A DNA stretch of 64,000 bases, taken from assembly GCA_006386115.1 (NCBI GenBank), contig VFIW01000092.1, positions 235,890 through 299,889 on the forward strand, written 5' to 3'. Positions 35,818-44,900 of the stretch are shown here, piece by piece. Every line of letters starts with the position of its first letter. Position 1 is the first letter of the stretch. Origin of the DNA: Globisporangium splendens (taxonomy: Eukaryota; Oomycota; Peronosporomycetes; Pythiales; Pythiaceae). The position numbers were made by a program, and so were the translations under genes. A model generated the notes under the pieces. The model saw only the letters and a program-made list of their open reading frames with translations, ran no database searches and was not told the origin of the DNA.

Positions 35818-36314
35818 TCAAAGCGATTTCGTTTTTTGTTTACTCGTATCGGCAGTGATGCAATACGTGTAGTATCCGTTGCTTTTCACGCGTGTGCACC
35901 GGATGAAACCATTGTCCCAGCACTCAGGCTGTCCATACGTCTCCATGTACTCTTTCAGGTCACGCCACCGAGTCTGCTGCACGCGGAATGCTACTCACAT
36001 AAGAGAACATACAACTCAATGACGAGCACGCTTCCACAACGACATGATGCACTTAAGTTCGTACCTTCTTCGACCTCAGGGCTCCACTCCTTCGGGCGAA
36101 TGCACTTGGTGGCCTTGGTGCTCGTGACGATCGGCGCGAGGCGATTCGACGCGGTGTGATCGTAGTTGTCGTCCATTTTGAACTGCGTTGCTTGCAGACT
36201 TCGACTGGACCCTCCAGCTCCTCCACCGCTGCTGTTCAAACCGGAACGGGTCGTGTCTCGGGACGAGATGGTGTTGCGCTTGACGGAGACCGACGTGGCG
36301 CTGATGGCGAGCAT
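35818..36314 (-). CDS. MEIG1-like small protein
   Basis: Two exons. Exon 1 (36314 to about 36063) has a Ser/Gly-rich start and ends RPKEWSPEVEE. Exon 2 (about 35989-35818) begins AFRVQQTRWRDLKEYMETYG, then WDNGFIRCTRVKSNGYYTYC. The series KEWSPEVEE-FRVQQ-RD-EY-G-I-YY matches the MEIG1 family, small proteins needed for sperm flagellum assembly in mammals. An internal ATG at 36177 (MDDNYDHTAS) is an alternative start closer to the family length. In an oomycete a role in zoospore flagella is the natural guess. Confidence 0.7.
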
Positions 36315-36545
36315 GGTTGATGCTGTTAGGATCCTTGCTTCACCCGCTGCGAGTTGTAGTTGAGACCGCGACTTCTCTGCTGGTGCTTTGAAGCTGCTTG
36401 AGTCAATGGGGCATTGAGGAAGTTGAATTCAAACCGAGTTCTACGTTGTAAATACCTCAATTTGCCATGCAGTTTGCTCTTAATGCGGATCTTCAAGTCT
36501 ATTCTCGTAGAGCAATGATGCCCAGCGTTTTCTAATATCTTTCAG

Positions 36546-38201
36546 CTACAGCAGGATGTCGCACACCGCGTCGTTACGACCTCCACCATCGCCAGTGCTC
36601 TCCTCATCTTCGTCAGGCGTCAACTGCTGCTCTGGTGTCGATGGCTGTTCCGATTCCTCAGTCGTCGCGTTGTAGCTGTTGCGTTTCGCATGGTACCCTG
36701 CTGATCGAGTACGCTTGTGTCCAAGGATCGGACGCTGGAAGATCGCGGGCAACGTCACAGCATTCTTCTTCTCCTCTTGATATTTCTGGTACTCAGCTGG
36801 CGCTAGGAACTTCCATCGTCGTGCGACTTGGCTATCGCTTCGATTGCCCATCCCGGCGGCAACGAGCACCCAAAGTCCTGGGTGATTCAGCCCAATTTGC
36901 TTGACAATGCGTAGCAATTTCTCATCGTCTTGCTTTGTCCACGACGTGAACGAGATCTCCGAGTTTAGCGAGTTAAGGAACCGTTCTCGAAGTGGTGGCT
37001 GAAGTCGCCCAGGTACGTGGTGGCACACATCGGTCCACGAGATGCTCTCTTTCTGGAACGGCGTCGACTTGTCGTGATACGCGTACAACGCCAGGAGCAT
37101 CCTTCGGTCCTCCATGATCGAGAATTTGCCGTGTTTGACGTTCGGAGACAGCGAGAGCTGCCACCGATGTCGGATCTGCTCCGACACGCGGCCGTCCATC
37201 AGGTCGGCGATGATGTTCCAGCGCTCGCCGAACACACCGATGGCTTCGTGGATCAGCGCATCCTCCTCGGGCGTGAACGTCGTGTTCAGATTCGACGCAC
37301 ACAGTTTCGTTTGGTACCGGATCAGACAATGCACGGGCGGGCGGCCCGGCATCGGCATCCGACTTGAGATGACATCCCACTTGTTCACAATACTCGGGTC
37401 GACTTCGCCACTCGCGAGTGCCTTCAGCGCCGTGTCCTCCTCTTTCGTCCATGCGCACAGCCGCAACCCAGGCTTGTCGTACAATTCCCAGCGCAACTTG
37501 CACGCGAACCCTGTGCGGTGGATCGGCGGCTTGTTGCGCTTGGTGATCAAGTTCCACGTCGACAGCGGGATCTCGGGAGTATGACTGGGATCGCTGGACT
37601 TGCCCAGAAGCTTCAGCTGGGCCTCGCCGAACGTCTTGACGATCTCGCGCTCCTTCGCCGTGAACACCTTGGCGGGCACCGCGAGGAACGCTTCGTGCGA
37701 ATGTTGTCGCAGAAACAGCGTATCTGCATTCGGCGCAGGCTCCGACGGATCCTCCGCAGTCGAGCCACGGTACGCCTGCTTCTGCTGGAGCACGTGCTCG
37801 TGGTAGCCCTTGGGCTTGCGGCCGCGTTTCCGCGCGATGGGAACCTCCCGCTGATCGTCGTCGTCGTGGAAAAACGAGCGCCTGGGGCGGATATACGACC
37901 GCGGCAGCTCGAGCACGGGTTTGTACTGGGTCTCTGGCTCGCGCGCAAAGATGCCGCTATCTTCACTGGAGGCTTGCTGGTGCGCATGCGCTTTCCGAGC
38001 TGCGGCCGGCGCGATCGCGTTCATCGCGTGCTGCGCGCGCCGCATGACCATGCGATGGCGGATCGCCTGCATCTCCAGCCGCAGCCGCGTCTCCTCCTCC
38101 GTCAGCGTCGACACCACGCCGCGCAGCTCGCGCACAAGCGCGCGGTTGCCGTCCAGCGCCGCCGCCACTCCGCTCTCGCGCTCGCCAGTGCGTGTTGCCA
38201 T
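36546..38201 (-). CDS. SNAPC4-like multi-Myb protein
   Basis: Intronless, 551 codons. The N-terminus has a coiled-coil-like helix (TLTEEETRLRLEMQAIRHRMVMRRAQHAM), then an AT-hook-like KRGRKPKGYHEH. Four or more Myb/SANT repeats follow: WTKEEDTALKALASGEVD...WDVISSRMPMPGRPPVHCLIRYQ, FTPEEDALIHEAIGVFGERWNIIADLMDGR, FSIMEDRRMLLALYAY...WTDVCHHVPGR, and SWTKQDDEKLLRIVKQIG...WVLVAAGMGNRSDSQVARRWKF. Order and spacing recall SNAPC4/SNAP190, the DNA-binding subunit that recognises snRNA promoters. c-Myb-like factors are the alternative. The C-terminus is acidic. Confidence 0.75.
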   Translation of the reverse strand: MATRTGERESGVAAALDGNRALVRELRGVVSTLTEEETRLRLEMQAIRHRMVMRRAQHAMNAIAPAAARKAHAHQQASSEDSGIFAREPETQYKPVLELPRSYIRPRRSFFHDDDDQREVPIARKRGRKPKGYHEHVLQQKQAYRGSTAEDPSEPAPNADTLFLRQHSHEAFLAVPAKVFTAKEREIVKTFGEAQLKLLGKSSDPSHTPEIPLSTWNLITKRNKPPIHRTGFACKLRWELYDKPGLRLCAWTKEEDTALKALASGEVDPSIVNKWDVISSRMPMPGRPPVHCLIRYQTKLCASNLNTTFTPEEDALIHEAIGVFGERWNIIADLMDGRVSEQIRHRWQLSLSPNVKHGKFSIMEDRRMLLALYAYHDKSTPFQKESISWTDVCHHVPGRLQPPLRERFLNSLNSEISFTSWTKQDDEKLLRIVKQIGLNHPGLWVLVAAGMGNRSDSQVARRWKFLAPAEYQKYQEEKKNAVTLPAIFQRPILGHKRTRSAGYHAKRNSYNATTEESEQPSTPEQQLTPDEDEESTGDGGGRNDAVCDILL

Positions 38202-38990
38202 CTTGGTGCACTGCGTGTATTATTGCGTGTCTCTCAGATGGCCGGCTTATTGGCGCTCCGATCGCTGGCAGGTCGAAAAACCTCCTCAACTCTATCACCT
38301 CTTCTAGCCCATCGACCGCTTACATGGCTTGTGAGCAATCCTTTGCCAATAAAACCTCTATCTTCCGTCCACACAGAACCGAGAATCAAAAAATCAGAAC
38401 ACCGTGTCAGTTTCGACTTCCTAAACTTCATCACTATTTGACAAATTCGAATCAACCCATCATCTGTCACCCACTCTCTCTAGGAATCCATACAGTGCCA
38501 TTGGGTAATACAGGTCGTAAGCCTGCCAAAGGTGATACACCTAACATAGCGTGTCCAACACTATGATATGACTAAGGTCCACAACCAATCATTCTGATCA
38601 CAACAAAATACACACATGCACACAGAGAAGTCCGCAGTACTTATCGTTTTGCCACGTACTATCTCAATTGTTCCTCCTCCGTCTGCATCCATCAGGCTGT
38701 ATCATTAACCATTGCGTCTTTTCATTTTGTTCATCGCCTCGCCGCTCGTCTGTGGCCAGGGAGCAATCTGGAGTTGTGCTTTACTATAATACCCGTGTTG
38801 TGTTTGACAGCAAGGATCAGTTCCCTAGCCCTACGAGAGTGCGGTGCACAGAATGCGAGCAGGGGTTGATAGTATTGAGAATTTCGCTGAGCAGCAAGAG
38901 TACTATTGCTACAAGTGAGCAAGCACTGGGTATAGTAGGAGCGACGATACATTGTGCAAATTATGCGGTAGTAAAAGTACTACAACATCC
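38202..38990. other. Intergenic region
   Basis: About 0.8 kb with no recognised gene. Frames here are fragmentary. It lies between SNAPC4-like and a hAT relic. Confidence 0.4.
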
Positions 38991-39290
38991 AAGCAGTTCT
39001 ACCGTAATTACTGCTTTGCGCTGTGAACACCCATGCGTTGCAGTTCTGCGTGATTGTGCTTCAACGCCAGTTGCACCTCTGCTCGCTTGTTGTCTGTCAC
39101 AGTTCGCAACTTGTTTATCGCAGCTGAACCACGAGGAAAGACGTGTTTCTGAAATGCCGACGAGACGACATTCCCTACCGAATTCTCGCGAGCAGGCTGA
39201 TCGACGGGAAATCTTTCTCACCAACATCCTTGAACCATTCAAGAACGTCAATGCTCTCGTAGGTTCGACTAAATCTGTCTGGGGCTGCGA
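38990..39290 (-). mobile_element. Degenerate hAT transposase C-terminus
   Basis: Reading the minus strand from 39290 down, pieces in different frames give VLEWFKDVGEKDFPSISLLARI and then a frame with NKLRTVTDNKRAEVQLALKHN. This arrangement is typical of the hATC dimerisation region of oomycete hAT transposases (the VLEWF...FPSI...LARI block, then TDNKRAE). Stops and at least two frame changes interrupt it, so it is dead. No terminal inverted repeats were found. Confidence 0.55.
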
Positions 39291-39469
39291 CATTCATTGT
39301 TTGTAAATATCACGATGTTCTCGTAGGTTCGCCTGGTGAAATATGTGTCGAGTTTTTGTAGGCACCGGAGCTTCGAGCAGGAAACCTTCGTCAAAGGGCA
39401 GCGTGGAGATACCACCAAAACCGATCGTGCTTTTCTGATGTGTCTGCTTCCGCTTGAATATTTAGTTCA

Positions 39470-40119
39470 TGTAATGGGCCATAACCAGCCATTACATGAA
39501 GGTGGATCTGTCCCCAGATCTAGTGCGCCACACACCACCTTCAGTGTGCATTGTGGAGACACAAATAACAAAAGGGATTACGGTAATACAGTCCCCACAT
39601 GCACGTGTGACGTCATTCGATGACGTCACGAGTGTTCTCTGTACTGATCAGTGCAGAATGTTGTTCTCACGTACTAATCAGTACAGAGTGATGGAATCCA
39701 TGTACTAATCAAGTACTGAGTGATGGTTCCTACTTGGGAAACTGGACTGGCGACGAGACCGACGTGTCTCTGCCGTCTGAAGTGAGTGGTGCGAGCCAAT
39801 CACTTTGCAGGGATTTTATACAAGACTTGAAGTTCAAGCTTCTAGAAGATCCCGTAGGTTCAACCTCAGTGTACCCAAGGTTTTATATATCAGATTCATA
39901 GGTTTTATTGTGTATATTTAGGTTTTAGTTATAAAACCTGTAGGATCCCTTGGGGTTCATTAGTGAGTAGCGACAGGAACCATAACCATTTCAATTCGGT
40001 TGCAAATTTTCCTTCAAGCCCTCAAGTCTTCTTCCTCCCTCCAAGTCGGGAGATCGCTTCCTCTGGCACAAGCGTGTGTGCCGTGTTTGAGGGACTGTTT
40101 GGAACAGCGCCCTCTTACA
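39470..40119 (+). repeat. 5' LTR of the chromovirus
   Basis: Starts TGTAATGG and ends CTTACA, 650 bp. The first 27 bases form an inverted repeat (TGTAATGG...CCATTACA). It contains a near-palindrome with two TGACGTCA sites (about 39607-39629), three related GTACTRATCAGTACAGAG-type units (about 39638-39725) and a TATA-like TTTTATATATCAG near 39880. Confidence 0.9.
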
Positions 40120-40121
40120 CC

Positions 40122-40139
40122 TGGTAGCACTTCGAGCGG
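40122..40139 (+). promoter_or_regulatory. Primer-binding site
   Basis: TGGTAGCACTTCGAGCGG begins two bases after the 5' LTR. The TGG start is what pairs with a tRNA CCA end. Which tRNA primes cannot be told from the window. Confidence 0.55.
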
Positions 40140-40238
40140 TCCTTCCAACGACCCAGTGAAGTAAATAGGTTTGACGACGCGGCTTTAAGCACGTCGCGCA
40201 TTCCTGTCCAAGACCCTGCGAGCATCCTTGTGTGGAAC

Positions 40239-41288
40239 ATGGATGCTACAGGAACCCCACTCGGTCCAGCAGTACCGGAAACTGTCGAGTTGACTATTGA
40301 GGGTTTCCCTCATTTGTCTTCTCATGAGTGGATGGCGCTTGAGCGCATGCGAGATGTCATCGGAGAGGCTGCCGTGGTCAGTCTGCTTCGATCGGCGTCT
40401 CCGGAGGACCAGAAGAGCGCGGTGGTCAGCTTCATGCACCACGAGATCATGTCCTCCCGGAAGCAGGTCGCAACCCCTGTTTCCTCACTCAGGACGGTGC
40501 CACTGAAGCTTGACGTCTCTCCGTATCGCGGCGGAGAGAACGAACCCCTCTCACGATGGTTCGTCGAGTTGGATGCAGCGATCACTGCAAGACAACTGCG
40601 AGACCCTTCGCAGCAAGTGTTGTTCGCGATGTCCAACCTTGCGGGTCGTGCGAAGAGCTGGGCGTATGGCAAGCGTTTAGCCGATCTAAACTGCTTCCCC
40701 AGCTACGACCACTTCAAGACCGAACTCAAGAAGGCGTTTGAATCTCCACAGAGTGAGTTCCGTGCGCGCGCCGAGTTCCTCAAGCTTCGTCAAGGCCGTT
40801 TCGACCTTCACTCGTATGCACAACGTGCTCGCTACTTGGTGTCGAGCATCGTTGACGAGCCGATTGACGTCCCGACACAAGTCGTGACGTTCATGACGGG
40901 TCTGAACGATGGTCCGATTCGGAACCAACTGTTCCGCGAGTACCCCAAGACGCTGGACGAAGCCATCGAACGTGCGATGCAAGAAGAGTTCAGCATGAAG
41001 CAAGCGAAATTCCATGGGTTTGCGTCGAGACCAATGCGGCAATCAAATGTTGCGCATGATGGTCCCGAGCCCATGGACATCTCGTACATTTCCACGCCTG
41101 GAAATGAGCGTCCTCGCAACGATGGGAAGTGTTTCCGTTGCGGGAAGCCGGGTCACATTGCTCGGAACTGCAAGGTGTCTTTGCCGGGTCGGCAAACGAC
41201 ACAGGGTGCTCGTTCGAACAACCACGATCGTTCTTACGGTCGTCGGTTCGAGCGGTCACCTGGGCCAAAAAACGGGAATGGACAGTAG
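40239..41288 (+). CDS. gag: Gag of the chromovirus
   Basis: 349 codons from ATG 40239 (MDATGTPLGPAVPE). The central part is a retrotransposon gag domain (YRGGENEPLSRWFVELDAAI, LRDPSQQVLFAMSNLAGRAKSWA, LRQGRFDLHSYAQRARYLVS). The C-terminus has one CCHC zinc knuckle (CFRCGKPGHIARNC), which packages RNA in this family. The ORF ends TAG at 41286, just after the slippery site that should give entry into the protease frame. No damage is seen. Confidence 0.93.
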   Translation: MDATGTPLGPAVPETVELTIEGFPHLSSHEWMALERMRDVIGEAAVVSLLRSASPEDQKSAVVSFMHHEIMSSRKQVATPVSSLRTVPLKLDVSPYRGGENEPLSRWFVELDAAITARQLRDPSQQVLFAMSNLAGRAKSWAYGKRLADLNCFPSYDHFKTELKKAFESPQSEFRARAEFLKLRQGRFDLHSYAQRARYLVSSIVDEPIDVPTQVVTFMTGLNDGPIRNQLFREYPKTLDEAIERAMQEEFSMKQAKFHGFASRPMRQSNVAHDGPEPMDISYISTPGNERPRNDGKCFRCGKPGHIARNCKVSLPGRQTTQGARSNNHDRSYGRRFERSPGPKNGNGQ

Positions 41289-41310
41289 GGGCGGGGCCTC
41301 CTACTGGCCC
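41267..41310 (+). promoter_or_regulatory. Programmed -1 frameshift signal, gag to protease
   Basis: A_AAA_AAC lies at 41267-41273 exactly in the gag zero frame. A 9-nt spacer follows, then a stem: CAGTAGG (41283-41289) pairs with CCTACTG (41300-41306), extended inward by a G-U and a G-C pair. Loop bases GGGCC (41294-41298) can pair with GGCCC (41306-41310), so an H-type pseudoknot is possible. The new frame reads straight into the protease. Confidence 0.75.
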
Positions 41311-41908
41311 GGAAAAGAGGACTGTGGACGTTGTGGAGACACAGGACTCTGGCCCCTATGTGCATCAAGCACATGCAGTTTCCACTATGAGTGAGAAGAG
41401 TGTCAGTCAAACGTCAAGTTTGATCGTTCACAAAGTTCATGTAGACGGTATTGCAATGCCTCTACGAGCTTTGGTTGACACTGGTGCGTCGAACAACTTT
41501 GTTCGAAATGAAGTGATCGTCAGGCATGGTGTCTTCGTGCCTGATGCGTATGAAGAGAAGACAATGATCGTCCGGTTGGCAAATGGGTCAACTGTGAAGA
41601 TGCCGAAGCGCGTGGTGCGCTTGGCAATCAAGTGTGAAGATTTCCGAGGTGAAGACGAGTTTATTTTACTCGACCTCGATGACAAGTTTGACGTCATCCT
41701 GGACATGCCATGGTTGAAGCGTTACCAACCTAGCGTTGACTGGATGAATATGAAGATCTCCGTTGGCAAGTCACGCGATGTTGACTTGTGCTGCACAACA
41801 ACGGATGAAGTGGTGTGGGTGTACACATCTGTGGAAGAGATCCCAGATGACCCTTGTGATGTTGCGGTGTGCGATGCCCCCCATGTTCACAAGTGGTACC
41901 CATTTTGA
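41274..41908 (+). CDS. pro: Protease of the chromovirus
   Basis: Read in the -1 frame after the slippery site. LRALVDTGASNNFVRNEVIV holds the aspartyl protease active site (DTGAS), and VILDMPWLKRYQPSVDW is the family's second conserved block (ILGMPWL). Its frame closes at 41906-41908, while RT continues in the next frame, so a second shift is needed near the C6 run at 41877-41882. It releases Gag and Pol proteins from the polyprotein. Confidence 0.88.
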
Positions 41909-44900
41909 AGACGACAAACGGAGGTGGAGCAGTCAGGCACCAGAAAAAGACTGTCTCCTTTGCCATCGACGACGAGAAGGTTCGCGATGGCGTTGACAAG
42001 AGTGAATGGAAGTGGAACAAACACCCTTCCCAAGGCAAGAAGAAGGAGACCAGCAAGAAGAGTATTTCGCCAAGAGTTTTGCGTTCCCCTGATCAAGGTA
42101 CAAGTGGTGATGACGAAGGGAGTGTCCAAGCACAAGACATTCCAAGCGAGCTAGTGAATATCGCGGTCTACAATGAAGAAGGTGACGTGGATGTAATCCG
42201 TCACGTGAAGATTGAAAATCCTCCAAGTTCAGTCCAAGAGTTGATTTCCTTGCCATCGATGAGCAAGAAGACACTGGAGCGCAGCCTAGCGAGAGGCGAC
42301 ATTGCGCAAGTGTGTGCGATCGTCGAAATGGTCGACGAAGGCTTCGTCAACACAGCATCGAGTGCGGATGCAGATGTGTTGGACGAAAAGACACGGAAGG
42401 AAAGGTTCGAGGAGCAGTCGTGGGACGCCCTCAAGAAGAACCCCGTGTATGCGCTTGCCAGGGAATATGAAGACATTTTCCCTGACAAGGTGCCGGACGA
42501 ATTGCCATTCGACAGAGGCATTCGTCATGAGATTGATGTACTTCCTGGCACGAAGTACTGCATCACAAGGCAGTGGCCGTTGCCAAAGGAACAAGTCGAG
42601 GCAATCGACGAGTTCTTTGCACAACGTGCTAAGGCTGGTCATGTGCGAGAGAGCAAGTCTCCGCATTGCAGCCCCACTTTCTGTGTGAAGAAGGCAACTG
42701 GAGGTTGGCGCATTGTTCACGCTTTCGACAAGCTGAACGACGCGACAATTCCAGCCCAGACTCCGGTTCCACGCAAGGACATGATCCTTGATGGAATGGT
42801 TGGCAGCACCGTCTTTAGTGCTATCGATCTGAAAGATGGGTTCTATCAGATTCGAATGCGCGAAGACGATGTCCCACTAACCGCAGTGAGTACCCCGAGT
42901 GGTATGCTGTGGGAATGGTTAGTGATGCCACAGAGACTGAAGAATGCTCCTGCGACCTTCAATCGAATGGTCACGAACGTTCTTCGTCCTTTGCGAACAT
43001 TCGCACCAAGTTACTTTGACGACATTTTCGTTCATAGTAAGGCCACGAATGGGAAGTCTGATGTCGATGTTCATCTCGATCATCTTCGTCAAGTTTTCCA
43101 GGTCATGCGTGAGAACAAACTCTACACAAACTTGAAGAAGTGCATGTTCTTCGCCCCCGAGATCCCTGTTCTCGGTTGTTTTGTGGGCAAGAGCGGTGTT
43201 CGAGTCGATCCGGAGAAAGTCAAAGCTATTGACGATTGGCCAGTGCCTCAGAACGTCAAACAGCTGCGACAATGGTTGGGTCTAGCCAACTACTTGCACA
43301 AGTACACGCGCAATTATGCAGCGTTGGTGCAACCCCTCACACAGCTCTTGAAGAAAGACGTTGAGTGGAAGTGGTCGAAAGACCATGAGACGGCGTTCGA
43401 AGAAGTCAAGAGGAGTCTTCGAGAAGCTCCTGTCTTGGCTCTGCCAAACCACGACAAGCCGTTCCACGTCGTCTGTGATGCGAGCGACTATGCCATCGGT
43501 TGCGCATTGATGCAACACGATGATGAGGGTCATGAGCGAGTTGTGTCGTATCAGTCACGACAACTCCGACCCGCAGAACGGAACTACCCAGTTCACGACA
43601 AGGAACTTCTGGCGATGAAGTATTCTTTGGTCAAGTTCCGTGTGTATCTGCTTGGCGAGGAGCGCTTTGCTATCTACACTGATCACGCATCTCTGCGTAC
43701 GGCAGTGAAGACTCCTCATTTGTCGCAAAGAATGGCGAGATGGTTCTCCTTCTTTGCAGAGTACAACTTTGTTGTACACTACAAGCCAGGCAAGACGAAC
43801 ATCTTAGCCGATGCGCTGTCAAGACGTCCGGATTACGATCCGAAGACCAAGAGTGAAGACACGGACGGAGCGTGTCGACTCTGTGAAGATGTTCAAGCGA
43901 TCGCGGTGCGAGCTGTGACTACAGTGCGAGAAGAGATCGTCGAAGGGTACAAGTCTGACGAAACATGTCAGGACTTGCTGAAGTACTTCAAGGACCCTTC
44001 CGACAAAGCGCTGCAAGGTCTTCCGTCGCGCACAAGATCGCGAGTTCACCGCTTCCGAGTACACAATGGGTTGTTGTACTATGCGGTCGAACAAGGGGAT
44101 ACAGCAAGGGTTGTTGTTCCCAACGACGAAGGTCTGCGTCATCGACTCTTGTATGAGTACCATGACAGTCCTTCGGGTGGCCATCTCGGACGTGAGAAAA
44201 CGTTTCTCAGTCTTTCCCGGGATTACTACTGGCCACACATGTACAAGTGGGTACGCAAGTATGTGAGGACTTGCGAGATCTGCCAACGAGTGAAACCCTC
44301 TGGTTCCACGCAGGCACCACTTCGTTCATTGGCTGTCCCATCGGACAGTTGGAAGTCTGTGAGTATGGATTTCATATTCGGACTTCCAAGAGACACACAT
44401 GGACGCAATGGCATCCTTGTGTTTGTGGACCGATTCAGCAAGATGGTTCATCTTGCGCCTGTTTCGGACAAGATCTCTGCTGAGAAGACTGCCAAGGTCT
44501 TTGTAGACGTCGTATTCCGTCTGCACGGACTACCAGTCGAGATCGTGTCTGACCGTGACACCCGTTTCACGTCCAAGTTCTGGCGTGCACTGCTCGGACT
44601 TCTGGACACCAAGTTGTCCATGTCAACAGCGGCACACCCTGAAACGGACGGTCAAACAGAGCGAGTGAATCGTGTCCTCGAAGACGTGTTGCGCAGCTAC
44701 GCAACGTCTTTCAAAGAGTGGAGTGAGTATCTCCCTCTTGCCGAGTTTGCGTTGAACAACTCCACGCATGTCTCGACAGGTCACTCTCCATTTTATGTGA
44801 ACTATGGCATTCATCCCCGAGTGCCTGCTTCCATAATGGGTGAGGTCTCTACCTTAAGTGGGGGAGGGACTCCGGCTCATGGTAACAAGCCGAAGTCGTC

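Noticed and set aside
38668..39306. 212-codon plus-strand ORF
   Set aside because: The opposite strand gives recognisable hAT transposase pieces; the plus frame has no similarity.
39255..39340. Repeated GTAGGTTCG near the hAT relic as a tRNA T-loop
   Set aside because: No cloverleaf could be drawn around either copy; more likely a short repeat of transposon DNA.
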